Of a stretch of DNA of 64,000 bases, positions 45,296 to 53,682 are shown one piece after another. The stretch's first letter is position 1. The number at the start of each line of letters is the position of its first letter. The translations under genes were made by a program, and so were the position numbers. The stretch is from Saccharothrix algeriensis. Lineage in GTDB: Bacteria; Actinomycetota; Actinomycetes; Mycobacteriales; Pseudonocardiaceae. The stretch is from the NCBI RefSeq assembly GCF_016907655.1, contig NZ_JAFBCL010000001.1, positions 2,390,001 to 2,454,000 of the forward strand, read 5' to 3'. Under the pieces are notes generated by a model that searched no databases, was not told the DNA's origin, and saw only the letters and a list, made by a program, of their open reading frames with translations.

Positions 45296-46680
45296 GGCAG
45301 CGCGACCCCGCCCAACGCCCGCAGCTGCGGGGCGAGCAGCTCCGCGTCGCCGACCAGGACCCCGGTGAAGGCGCTGGGCGCGAAGAACTCCAGCGCCGCC
45401 TCGGCGACCTGCTCCACGGTGACCGCCGCCAGCCGCTCCGGGTGCCCGGTGAACCACTCCAGCCCCAGCCCGAGCCCGGCGAGGCCCACCAGGAACGACG
45501 CCAGCCCGCCCTGCGACGACGTCGCGGTCAGCAGCGACCCGACGGCGTAGCGGCGCGCGGTGCCCACCTCGTCCTCCGTCGGCGGGACCAGCGCGAGCCG
45601 CCCCAGCTCGTACCGGGTCTCCAGCAGCGCGGCGGCCGTGACCTCGCTCGCCGTGTCGGCGTCCACCAGCAGCGACGCGCCGCCCGGCGTGAACTCCGGG
45701 TGCGACCGCGCGCTGTAGGTGTAGCCCTTGTCCTCGCGGATGTTCTCCACCAGCCGGGAGGAGAAGAACCCGCCGAACACCAGGTTGGCGATCTGCAGCG
45801 CCGGGTAGCGCGGGTCGGTGCGCACCACGCCGCGCCCGGCCAGCCGGATCTGCGACTGCACCGCGCCCGGCCGGTGCACCAGCAGCACGTCCCCGCCCCG
45901 CACCACCGGCAGCGGCGACAGGGACACCGCGCTGCCCTCACCGGTCCACCCGCCGAGCGCGCCCTCCACGGCCCGCACGGCGGCGTCCGGTTCCAGGTCG
46001 CCGACGACCACCAGCACCGAACCGCGCGGCAGCACGGCCGCGGCGTGCAGCGCGAGCACCTCGTCCCGCGTGACGGCCGCGACCTCCTCGGCCTCGGGCA
46101 TCTCCTTGGCGAACGGGTGGTCGCCGTACAGGTGCCGCTGCAGCGCCTCCCGGGCGATCACGCTCGGCTGCGACCGCGCCAGCCGGATCCGCTCCACCAG
46201 CCGCGCCCGCTCCCGCTCGACCTCCTCGGCCGGGTAGGTCGCGCCGGTCAGCACGTCCCGCAGCACGTCCAGCACCGTGTCCAACCCGGTCACCAGCGCG
46301 TTGCCGGAGAGCGCCAGCCGCTCCGGGTCGACCACCGCGTCCAGCTCGCCGCCGACCAGCGCCAGCTCGGTGTCCACGTCCACCCGGCTGCGCGTGGCGG
46401 TGCCGGTGAGGACCGTGCTGGCCAGCACCTCGGCCCGCGCCGCGTGCGCCGACCCCGCGCTGGAGGCCGCCGGGTCCGCGAAGGGGACCCGCAGCCGCAC
46501 CTCCACCAGCGGCACCGACGACCGGCGCACCGCGATCACCCGCAGGCCGTTGGCCAGCACCGTGTCCACCGAGGACAGGTCCGCGGTGGCCCGCTGCTCG
46601 CCCAGCTCCGGGAGCGGGCGCGGCCCCGGCCCCGTGCGGCCGATCTCCTCGGCGCTGCGGTGCGTCGTCGGGGCGCTCAC
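45292..46680 (-). CDS. M16 peptidase-like protein, non-catalytic subunit
   Basis: A 462-residue M16 (pitrilysin) fold protein that lacks the zinc-binding HxxEH; the corresponding place reads SAGSAHAARAEVL. It keeps the substrate-binding arginine/tyrosine segment ENIREDKGYTYSARS typical of the beta-type partner. The adjacent upstream gene encodes the catalytic partner, and the two overlap by 4 nt (ATGA), so a heterodimeric protease like bacterial alpha/beta M16B pairs is expected. No signal peptide. Substrate unknown. Confidence 0.9.
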   Translation of the reverse strand: MSAPTTHRSAEEIGRTGPGPRPLPELGEQRATADLSSVDTVLANGLRVIAVRRSSVPLVEVRLRVPFADPAASSAGSAHAARAEVLASTVLTGTATRSRVDVDTELALVGGELDAVVDPERLALSGNALVTGLDTVLDVLRDVLTGATYPAEEVERERARLVERIRLARSQPSVIAREALQRHLYGDHPFAKEMPEAEEVAAVTRDEVLALHAAAVLPRGSVLVVVGDLEPDAAVRAVEGALGGWTGEGSAVSLSPLPVVRGGDVLLVHRPGAVQSQIRLAGRGVVRTDPRYPALQIANLVFGGFFSSRLVENIREDKGYTYSARSHPEFTPGGASLLVDADTASEVTAAALLETRYELGRLALVPPTEDEVGTARRYAVGSLLTATSSQGGLASFLVGLAGLGLGLEWFTGHPERLAAVTVEQVAEAALEFFAPSAFTGVLVGDAELLAPQLRALGGVALP

Positions 46681-48119
46681 TCGGTACCTCCGTTGTCAGA
46701 AGCGGCGCCGGCCGCGGTGTCGGGAGTGGTCTGGTCGGCAGCGCCGGTCGCGGCGTCGGCGCCGGCCGCAGGGGCGGTGCCGGCCGCGGTGGTCGCGTCG
46801 GCCGCCGGGTCAGCCGCGGCGCCGGTCTCCGCGTCGGCCGCCGGCGCGCCGGCGGGGTTGAGCAGCAGGACGGCCCGGGAGTCCGGTCGCAGCGCCTTGG
46901 CGGCCGCGGCGACCACGTCGGTGGTGATCCCGGCCAGCTTGTCCGGCAGCTCGTACAGCAGCTCGGCACGCCCGAACAGCAGCTCCGCCGAACCCAGCCC
47001 GAGCGTCCGGCTGGTGAGCCGGTCGTGCTCCCGGTGCATGGTCGACACCCAGCGAGCGGTGACCTTCGCCAGCTCCTGCTCCGTCGGGCCCTCCTCGGCC
47101 AGCCGCAGCAGCTCCTCGTCCACCGCCGCGATCACCCGGTCGGCCGCGATGTCCGGCGGGTGGATCGCGGTGATGCTGAACGTGTCCGGGTCGCGCGCCT
47201 CCAGCGGGCCGAACAGCCCGCACCCGGCGCCCACGTCGACCACGAGCGCGTCCCGGTGCACCAGCCGCTGCTGGAGCCGCGAGCCGTCGCCGTCGGTCAG
47301 CACGCCCGCGAGCACCAGGTAGGACAGGTACCCCTCCACCTCGCTCACCGGGTCCGGGATGCGGTAACCCAGCGCGACGGCGGGCATCGGGGCGTGCTTG
47401 TCCGTGTGCTCGGCGCGCACCTCACCCTTCGGCGGCGCCTCGGCGAACGACGGCCGCACGGGCACGGGCCGTGCGGGCACGTCGCCGAAGTGCTTCTCCA
47501 CCAGCGCCTTGGCGGTCTCGGGCGCGAAGTCGCCCGCGACGGTCAGCACCGCGTTCCCCGGCGCGTAGTACGTGTCGAAGAACGCCGCGCAGTCGTCGAC
47601 CGTCGCGTTCTCCAGGTCGGTGAAGTCGCCGTAGCCGTTGTGGGCGTTCGGGAAGGTCTGGAACAGGACCGGCGGCAGCAGGATCCAGGGGAACCCGCCG
47701 TACGGCCGGTTGAGCACGTTGAGTCGGATCTCCTCCTTCACCACGTCGATCTGGTTGCGCAGGTTCTCTTCGGTGATCTTCGGCGCCCGCATGCGGTCCG
47801 CCTCCAGGAACAGCGCCCGCTCCAGCGCAGCGGACGGCAGCACCTGGTAGTAGTCGGTGTAATCGGGGTGGGTCGACCCGTTGAACGTGCCGCCCGAGGA
47901 CTGCACGTGCCGGAAGTGCGCGAGCTTCTCCAAGCTCTCGCTGCCCTGGAACATCAGGTGCTCGAACAGGTGCGCGAACCCTGTCCGACCCTCCGGCTCC
48001 GAACGGAAACCCACGTCGTAGTGCACGCTCACCCCGACGACCGGGGCGCTCGGGTCTGGGGCGAGCACCACCCGCAGGCCGTTGGGAAGCGTGAACCTGT
48101 GCAGCTCGGGTAGCGCCAT
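46677..48119 (-). CDS. M16 zinc peptidase, catalytic subunit
   Basis: A 480-residue M16B protease. HLFEHLMFQG holds the inverted zinc motif HxxEH, with the third ligand Glu in NQIDVVKEEIRLN about 75 residues later. The C-terminal ~60 residues are an Ala/Thr/Asp-rich low-complexity tail, encoded by GC-rich repeats and absent from typical family members. The ATG giving MALPELHRFTLPNGLRVVL was selected as the family start; TAGGCT ends 7 nt upstream, suggesting a leaderless message. Forms a pair with the following non-catalytic subunit. Confidence 0.92.
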   Translation of the reverse strand: MALPELHRFTLPNGLRVVLAPDPSAPVVGVSVHYDVGFRSEPEGRTGFAHLFEHLMFQGSESLEKLAHFRHVQSSGGTFNGSTHPDYTDYYQVLPSAALERALFLEADRMRAPKITEENLRNQIDVVKEEIRLNVLNRPYGGFPWILLPPVLFQTFPNAHNGYGDFTDLENATVDDCAAFFDTYYAPGNAVLTVAGDFAPETAKALVEKHFGDVPARPVPVRPSFAEAPPKGEVRAEHTDKHAPMPAVALGYRIPDPVSEVEGYLSYLVLAGVLTDGDGSRLQQRLVHRDALVVDVGAGCGLFGPLEARDPDTFSITAIHPPDIAADRVIAAVDEELLRLAEEGPTEQELAKVTARWVSTMHREHDRLTSRTLGLGSAELLFGRAELLYELPDKLAGITTDVVAAAAKALRPDSRAVLLLNPAGAPAADAETGAAADPAADATTAAGTAPAAGADAATGAADQTTPDTAAGAASDNGGTE

Positions 48120-48315
48120 GGAAAGCAGCCTACGGGTTTCCCGCTCCGAGAGGACCGCAGGTCGGCGCGCCCGGACCGACGCCCCCGCCCGCTCGGACCG
48201 GACCGGACCGGCGCCGCGTCCGCCCACCCGCCCCGCTGCCCTGCGGGGCGGTGATCGGACGGGTCAATTGTCGAACAGGGGTTCGAGCTGGGGCAAGGTC
48301 ACGATCGGGTGGTCG

Positions 48316-49956
48316 TCACGGGCGCAGCGACCTCAGGTGCCCCGCCTGGGCCAGCACGCCGTCCACCGCGCCCAGGAACGCCGGGAACCGCTGGGCGAAT
48401 CGCCGCAGGTCACCGGCCTGCTCGGACTCCCCGAACCAGTACAGCCCGGACCGGCCGGCGGCGAACGCGCCCAACCACCGCTCCGCCTCCCCCAGCACCA
48501 CCGCGTAGGGCAGTGACCGGGAGAACACCATCTCCCGGTCGGCTTCCGGGATGTCACCGGGCGTCGCCGAGACCAGGTACCCGCGCAGCCCGCGCACGTG
48601 CTCCAGCAGGGCGCTGCCCCGCTTGGTGCGGGCCGGCATCGACCGCGACCCCCACGCCAGCGCGGCGCCGGCGACCACGACCACCAGGCCGAACAGCGCC
48701 GGCCCGGTCACCAGGGCGAGGACGGCGGTCAGCGCGGCGCCCGCCAGGGCCAGCCCGATCCCGGCCCACCACCACAGGTCGCGCTCGGCGTCCGGCCGCC
48801 GCGCGAACCAGTTCCTCGCCACCACGTCGGCGTACAGCTCGTCGCGGACCCGGCCCAGGTCGATCCGCCGGCCGCGCAGCTCCGACAGCAGGACCGAGTC
48901 CACCCCGTCGGGCAGCAGCGCCGAGCACACCGCGCGCTCGTAGCCGGACAGCGCGGTGTCCACCGGGTTGCGCCGGACGAACCGCCAGTCCAGCCCGCCG
49001 ACCTCCTCGATCCACAGGTAGTTGCGCACCGCGAGGTCCACGATCGTGGCGGTCACGTCCACGACGTCGACGTGCTCGTCCACCACGGTGCCCACCTGGC
49101 CCGGCAGCACCCCGTCGGGCGAAGCGAACGCCACTCGTCCGTGGCCGTCGGTCACCAGCACGTCCACCGGCCCGACGTCGCCGGCCAGCGCCCGCTGGTC
49201 CCGGCCCCGCAGGTACCACAGCAGCAGCACGCCACCCAGCAGCAGCAGGGCCAGCCCGCCCAGCGCCACCCCGGTCACGGGCGTCAGCGCGAACGCCGCC
49301 GCCAGCCCCGAGGTCTCCTCGACGCGGGCGTTCGCGGGCGCCGCGCCGTCCTGCAGCCCGACCGCCACGTCGATACGCTCACCTGCGGGAAGGCCGATCT
49401 CGGACGCCCGCACACCGCGCCCGTCGCCCAGTTCGGCGGTCGTGCACGGCTTGGCGGTGCCCGGCGGGCCGGCCAGGCAGTTGACCGACTTGGGGGCGTC
49501 CGGCGTGATCACCGAGACCCGCACCGAGTCGAGCGCGGTGTCCCAGCCGCTCGCCGGCTGCCAGCGCAGCTCCAGCGCGTCACCGATCTTGGCGACCGCG
49601 CCGACCACCGAGTACGTGACGGTCGAGGTGCCCGGCTCCAGCGCGATGACCAGCTCGTCGGCGGACGCCGTGGCGGTCCCCCCGCCGGCGACGGACGCGT
49701 CGTCGACCTCGAACACCCGGTCCCGGGTGTCGCTGACCGCGATCCGCAGCGGGATCACCCGCTTGACGGACCTGCCGTCGGGGACGCTGACGACTTCCGT
49801 CACGCTCAGCCTGCCGTCGCGCTCCAGCTTGAGGCGCACGTCGGCGGCGACCGTGCCGGGCAGCCCGGCCGGGCTGCTCGGCTGCGCCGACGCCGCGCCC
49901 GCGACCGAGCACAGCGCGACGGCGCAGGTGACCGCGGCTCCCCAGTTTTTCAACAC
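48316..49956 (-). CDS. DUF2207 membrane protein
   Basis: A ~546-residue protein. The N-terminal signal peptide (VLKNWGAAVTCAVALCSVAG, cleavage near ASA) is followed by an extracytoplasmic beta domain (VSVPDGRSVKRVIPLRI), a membrane helix around 250-270 (GVALGGLALLLLGGVLLLWY), a cytoplasmic region and a second hydrophobic hairpin (WWWAGIGLALAGAALTAVLA). This order is diagnostic of DUF2207. The GTG start was preferred to an ATG 51 nt upstream, because TATTCT lies 8 nt before it and the signal peptide then begins correctly. Function unknown. Confidence 0.85.
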   Translation of the reverse strand: MLKNWGAAVTCAVALCSVAGAASAQPSSPAGLPGTVAADVRLKLERDGRLSVTEVVSVPDGRSVKRVIPLRIAVSDTRDRVFEVDDASVAGGGTATASADELVIALEPGTSTVTYSVVGAVAKIGDALELRWQPASGWDTALDSVRVSVITPDAPKSVNCLAGPPGTAKPCTTAELGDGRGVRASEIGLPAGERIDVAVGLQDGAAPANARVEETSGLAAAFALTPVTGVALGGLALLLLGGVLLLWYLRGRDQRALAGDVGPVDVLVTDGHGRVAFASPDGVLPGQVGTVVDEHVDVVDVTATIVDLAVRNYLWIEEVGGLDWRFVRRNPVDTALSGYERAVCSALLPDGVDSVLLSELRGRRIDLGRVRDELYADVVARNWFARRPDAERDLWWWAGIGLALAGAALTAVLALVTGPALFGLVVVVAGAALAWGSRSMPARTKRGSALLEHVRGLRGYLVSATPGDIPEADREMVFSRSLPYAVVLGEAERWLGAFAAGRSGLYWFGESEQAGDLRRFAQRFPAFLGAVDGVLAQAGHLRSLRP

Positions 49957-49964
49957 GGCCGCGG

Positions 49965-49970
49965 AGAATA
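49965..49970 (-). promoter_or_regulatory. Putative -10 box of the DUF2207 gene
   Basis: TATTCT on the minus strand ends 8 nt before the proposed GTG start. It lies downstream of the alternative ATG at 50007, which argues against that earlier start. Confidence 0.4.
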
Positions 49971-50031
49971 GCGGAGTCCGCCTATGCTTCAGTGCTGATT
50001 CGGGCATCCGCGATATGGGGGATCACCAGCG

Positions 50032-51261
50032 ATGACGCAACCACCGCCGCCGGGTGGGTGGCCGCCGCCACGACCGGTCGGGCCGCCGCCCGTGCCCGCC
50101 CCGCTGAGCCCCCGGCAGGCCGGTCCGCTGCCCCCGCGGCAGCCCCACGGGAACGTCCCCCCGATGCCGCCCGCGCAGCCCTGGCCGCAGCAGGCGCCGC
50201 CACCCGGGATGCCGCCGATGGCGCCTCCCCAGCCGCCGCCCGCGCACTGGGGGCCGCAGCCCGGCTGGCCCCAGCCGTACCCCCCGATGCCCCGCAAGAA
50301 GAGCAACGGTCCGCTCATCGCGGGCGTCATCATCGGCGTCGTCGTCCTCGGTATCGCGACCATCGGGATCGTCGCGGCGACCAGCACGCGCAAAAGCGTC
50401 AACGACTCGGCCTATTCGGGCTATTCGAGCTACACGTACTCGTACGAGCCGACGACCACCACGACCGAACCGACCACGAGGACCACCACAGCTTCCAGCA
50501 GTCCCAGGTCGACGGCGGCCAGCACGTCCAAGGCCGGCCCCAAGGCCGTCATCACCTTGGGTGACAACCCGATCCACGGCGCCGGCCTCGGGGCGTTCAA
50601 CATCGACGGCTGCCCGCTGCCGGGCATGGACTACTCGCCCGGCGGCCAGGACCAGTACCTGCGCGCGGCGCTGCCGTGCATCGAGGCGATGTGGAAGCCG
50701 TCGTTCCAGAAGGCGAACCTGCCCTACCAACCGGTGGAGCTGGTCATGGTGACGTCGCAGATCACCAACACGTGCGGCTCCATGGGCCCCGACCGCACCG
50801 CCATGTACTGCGAAGGGACGATCTACTGGACGCCGAACCACTACGCGAACGAGCAGGGCTCGGCCAACCCCAACCACCCCGGCAAGTACCTGGGGCAGCT
50901 CGCGCACGAGTACGGCCACCACATCCAGTGGCTGTCCGGCATCCTGCGCGCCTCCAGCCAGGCCCAGTACGAGAAGGGCGGCTGGGACACCGAGGCGGGC
51001 CTCGACCTCAACCGGCGCAAGGAGCTCCAGGCCACCTGCTTCGGCGGGATGACGCTGGCGCCCCTGTCGCACGGCGCGGTGCCCGAGGACGTCATCTCGG
51101 TGGCGCTGACCGACGCCGGCAACCGCGGTGACTACCCGATCTACCCCAACCGGGACCACGGCGCGCCGGAACGTAACGCGGCGTGGGTGAACCACGGCTT
51201 CAAGAGCAATGAGACGAGCGCGTGCAACACTTGGGTAGCGAGCGCGGCGGACGTCAGCTGA
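50032..51261 (+). CDS. Membrane-anchored neutral zinc metallopeptidase with proline-rich N terminus
   Basis: A 409-residue protein. Residues 1-90 are cytoplasmic and extremely Pro-rich (PPPGGWPPPRPVGPPPVP), followed by one membrane helix (LIAGVIIGVVVLGIATIGIV), a Thr/Ser-rich linker (~140-170) and an extracellular protease domain. LAHEYGHHIQWL is the HExxH zinc motif, and the later LQATCFGGM provides the usual third-ligand region of the YpfJ/neutral zinc metallopeptidase family. Six cysteines in the domain could form disulfides. A GGGGGA lies 11 nt before the ATG. The following gene is a paralogue. Confidence 0.88.
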   Translation: MTQPPPPGGWPPPRPVGPPPVPAPLSPRQAGPLPPRQPHGNVPPMPPAQPWPQQAPPPGMPPMAPPQPPPAHWGPQPGWPQPYPPMPRKKSNGPLIAGVIIGVVVLGIATIGIVAATSTRKSVNDSAYSGYSSYTYSYEPTTTTTEPTTRTTTASSSPRSTAASTSKAGPKAVITLGDNPIHGAGLGAFNIDGCPLPGMDYSPGGQDQYLRAALPCIEAMWKPSFQKANLPYQPVELVMVTSQITNTCGSMGPDRTAMYCEGTIYWTPNHYANEQGSANPNHPGKYLGQLAHEYGHHIQWLSGILRASSQAQYEKGGWDTEAGLDLNRRKELQATCFGGMTLAPLSHGAVPEDVISVALTDAGNRGDYPIYPNRDHGAPERNAAWVNHGFKSNETSACNTWVASAADVS

Positions 51262-51276
51262 CCCGACTGGAGGACC

Positions 51277-52173
51277 GTGCACACGCCCGAAGAGCCCAAG
51301 AACAACCCGATCGTGCTCATCGGCGTGTTCTCGTTGATCGTCCTGTGCGTGCTGGGCCTCGGGCTGGCCACCCAGTTGGACCTCAGCCGGCGGATCGACG
51401 GTCGTCCCGTGGCCGCGGCGCAGGGGCCCGTGGCCTCCACGCCCGCTCAAGCGCCCCGACCGCGCGCCGTGCACCGGCTGGCCGACCACCCGCTGCTCAC
51501 CTCCCCCGTCCGGTTGACCGGCGCCACGTGCGCGCTGCCGGCGTTCGGGGTGTCCGACACCGAGCTGGCCGCGTACTACAAGGCCGGCGTGGCGTGCCTC
51601 GACCGGGCGTGGCGGCCCGCGCTGGAGCAGGCGAACCTGCCGTTCGAGGAGCCGGCGCTGAACACGTCACCCGACCTCGAAGACGGCCCGTGCGGTGCCG
51701 CGCCCTCCGAGGAGGAGGCGGTCGCGTACTACTGCGGGCGCAACCAGACCATCTACATGCCCACCTCCCGGATGCGCGACAACGGCGGCGGTGACCGCGC
51801 CGGCACGCACCTGGCGACGTTGGCGCACGAGTACGGGCACCACGTGCAGGCGCTGACCGGTCTGCTGCGCGCGGCGGACAGCAAGATCGTCGACGCGGGC
51901 GAGGACACCCCGGCGGGCTTGGAGATGTCGCGCCGGATCGAGTTGCAGGCGAACTGCTTCGCCGGGATGTTCCTCACGGCCACGTCCGACTCCATCGGCG
52001 CGGAACTGGCGCAGGAGGCGTCGGAGGACTTCCAGTACGCCGTGGAGGAGCCCGCCGACAAGAACGCCCACGGCAGCCCGGACAACCAGGCCGAGTGGGC
52101 GTCTTACGGGTTCACGTCGGGCGTGACCACGTCGTGCAACACCTACGCGGCTTCGGCGGAGGCCGTCGGCTGA
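51277..52173 (+). CDS. Second neutral zinc metallopeptidase, paralogue of the preceding gene
   Basis: A 298-residue protein with an N-terminal membrane anchor (IVLIGVFSLIVLCVLGLGLA) and the same protease domain: LAHEYGHHVQAL (HExxH), ELQANCFAGMF and a matching C terminus (CNTYAASAEAVG against CNTWVASAADVS in its neighbour). It lacks the proline-rich region of its paralogue, so the pair looks like a tandem duplication followed by divergence. GGAGG lies 3 nt before the GTG. The last 31 nt overlap the end of a convergent gene. Confidence 0.88.
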   Translation: MHTPEEPKNNPIVLIGVFSLIVLCVLGLGLATQLDLSRRIDGRPVAAAQGPVASTPAQAPRPRAVHRLADHPLLTSPVRLTGATCALPAFGVSDTELAAYYKAGVACLDRAWRPALEQANLPFEEPALNTSPDLEDGPCGAAPSEEEAVAYYCGRNQTIYMPTSRMRDNGGGDRAGTHLATLAHEYGHHVQALTGLLRAADSKIVDAGEDTPAGLEMSRRIELQANCFAGMFLTATSDSIGAELAQEASEDFQYAVEEPADKNAHGSPDNQAEWASYGFTSGVTTSCNTYAASAEAVG

Positions 52174-52583
52174 GCCCGCCTGGCCAGCAGGTGGGCGTAG
52201 AGCCCGCCCGCCAGGCCGCTCAGGCACGTCAGCATGGCGGCCAGGCGGGTGCGCAACGGCGTGCTCACCGGGGCGCTGTCCGCGACCTGCACCACCAGGT
52301 CGCCGTTGGTGTCGGCGGGGACGACGACCTCGACGACCTCGTTCTCGCGGTGGCCGCAGCCGTCGAGCTTGGCGGTCCTGGTCTGGCCGCCGATGGTGAG
52401 CTCGACGCGGTCGTGGGCGTCGGGGCCGCCGCAGGACGCCGGGGTGACCACGGTCGCCTCGACCCTCCTGACCTCGGCGGAGCGGCTCCCCGGCAGCCAG
52501 AGCGCGACCGCCACCGCGATCCCGGCCAGTCCGACGACCAGCAGGACCAGGGCCCACCGGACTGGGCTCAGCCGAACCGCCAC
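52143..52583 (-). CDS. Two-helix membrane protein of unknown function
   Basis: A 146-residue protein with an N-terminal helix (WALVLLVVGLAGIAVAVALW), an extracytoplasmic beta-rich domain containing two cysteines (TPASCGGPDAHDRVEL and KLDGCGHRENEVVEV), and a C-terminal helix (LAAMLTCLSGLAGGLYAHLL). The layout resembles other uncharacterised actinobacterial two-pass proteins with a small outside domain. The GTG is the first plausible start; longer versions are not supported by composition. Tail-to-tail overlap with the second metallopeptidase gene. Confidence 0.65.
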   Translation of the reverse strand: MAVRLSPVRWALVLLVVGLAGIAVAVALWLPGSRSAEVRRVEATVVTPASCGGPDAHDRVELTIGGQTRTAKLDGCGHRENEVVEVVVPADTNGDLVVQVADSAPVSTPLRTRLAAMLTCLSGLAGGLYAHLLARRAQPTASAEAA

Positions 52584-53004
52584 GGGGTGGATGGTCGCAG
52601 ACCGGGCGTGGCGCTGTCGCAGGGGTGGGCGCCGGGTTGGACGCCGGGTTGGACGCCGGGTTGGACGCGGCGGAGGCGCTCTGTCCACATCACCCGATCG
52701 TGATCTTGACCCCTGTCGAACGCCAGTTCGAGGATGTACCCATGACGAGAACCGCCCACAGTCCACTCCGGACGCGCCGCTTCGCCGCCGCCCGCCCCCC
52801 GTCCGCCCTCGGACCTGCTCTTCCGCCCGCCCACGGCCCCTGACCGCCCCGCCGCCGGCCGACCGGGCCGCCCACCCGGTCGGGCGCCGCGCCGTCGGTG
52901 AGCCCGGCGCGCTCACCCCACCGCTCCACCGCCGCCCGGCGGCTCGCCTGAGCGCGAGCTGAAGGCGCGGGCGGGGGTCCGCCCCCACCGCCCAGAATGA
53001 GGAG
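52584..53004. other. Gap upstream of the two-component system
   Basis: 421 bp without a supported gene. GCCGGGTTGGAC is repeated three times in tandem at 52631-52666. A CAGAAT box at 52992-52997 lies 7 nt before the response-regulator GTG, with a GAGGAG-like run between that is too close to be a normal Shine-Dalgarno. A 33-codon frame from 52741 is not supported. Confidence 0.6.
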
Positions 53005-53682
53005 GTGTCCACTGCGGCCAGAGTGCTGGTGATCGAAGACGCGGAAGCCATCGGCGCCGCGGTGAGTTCGGCCCTGCGGGATGCGGGCTACCAGGTCCAG
53101 GTCCGTCCGGACGGCCGGGACCTCGAGGTCGAACTCGCGCGGTTCCGCCCCGACCTGGTGGTGCTGGACGTGATGCTGCCGGGCCGGGACGGGTTCCTGC
53201 TGCTGGAGGTCGTCCGGCGGACCAGCGGGGCGGGCGTGGTCATGCTGACGGCCCGTGACGGTGTGCCGGACCGGCTGCGCGGTCTCGACGCGGGCGCGGA
53301 CGACTACGTGGTGAAGCCGTTCGTGCTGGCCGAGCTGGTGGCGCGGGTCAGCGCGGTGCTCCGCAGGCTGGGGCGGACGCCGTCGACCGTGCAGATCGGT
53401 GACCTGGTCGTGGACGCCGACTCGGCGGTGGTGCTGCGCGGGGGCGCGCCCGTGGAGCTGACCGCGACCGAGCTGCGGCTGCTGCGCTACCTGGCCGCCC
53501 AGCGCGGGCGGGTGGTCGGCAAGACGCAGATCCTCACGGCGGTGTGGGGTTACGAGGACTACGACCCGAACCTGGTCGAGGTGCACGTCAGCGCGCTGCG
53601 CCGGAAGCTGGAGGAGCACGGCCCCCGGTTGCTGCACACGGTCCGGGGCCTGGGGTACGTGCTGCGGGCGGAGGACTCGTGA
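53005..53682 (+). CDS. OmpR-family response regulator
   Basis: A 225-residue regulator. The receiver domain has the acidic pocket VIEDAE, phospho-acceptor Asp in VVLDVMLPGRDG (about residue 54), the Thr/Ser switch MLTARD and Lys in VVKPF. The C-terminal winged helix reads LTATELRLLRYLAAQRGRVV and VEVHVSALRRKLEEHGPRLL. It pairs with the sensor kinase gene that overlaps its stop (GTGA). Targets are not evident; adjacent envelope-protease genes are candidates. Confidence 0.93.
   Translation: MSTAARVLVIEDAEAIGAAVSSALRDAGYQVQVRPDGRDLEVELARFRPDLVVLDVMLPGRDGFLLLEVVRRTSGAGVVMLTARDGVPDRLRGLDAGADDYVVKPFVLAELVARVSAVLRRLGRTPSTVQIGDLVVDADSAVVLRGGAPVELTATELRLLRYLAAQRGRVVGKTQILTAVWGYEDYDPNLVEVHVSALRRKLEEHGPRLLHTVRGLGYVLRAEDS

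Noticed and set aside
48262..48318. Short in-frame peptide VTLPQLEPLFDN just after the DUF2207 stop
   Set aside because: Only 12 codons after its GTG and no ribosome-binding site; could be chance, although a frameshifted tail of DUF2207 was considered.
52741..52842. 33-codon frame beginning MTRTAHSPLRTRRF
   Set aside because: No Shine-Dalgarno, Arg/Pro-rich random composition, no family resemblance.
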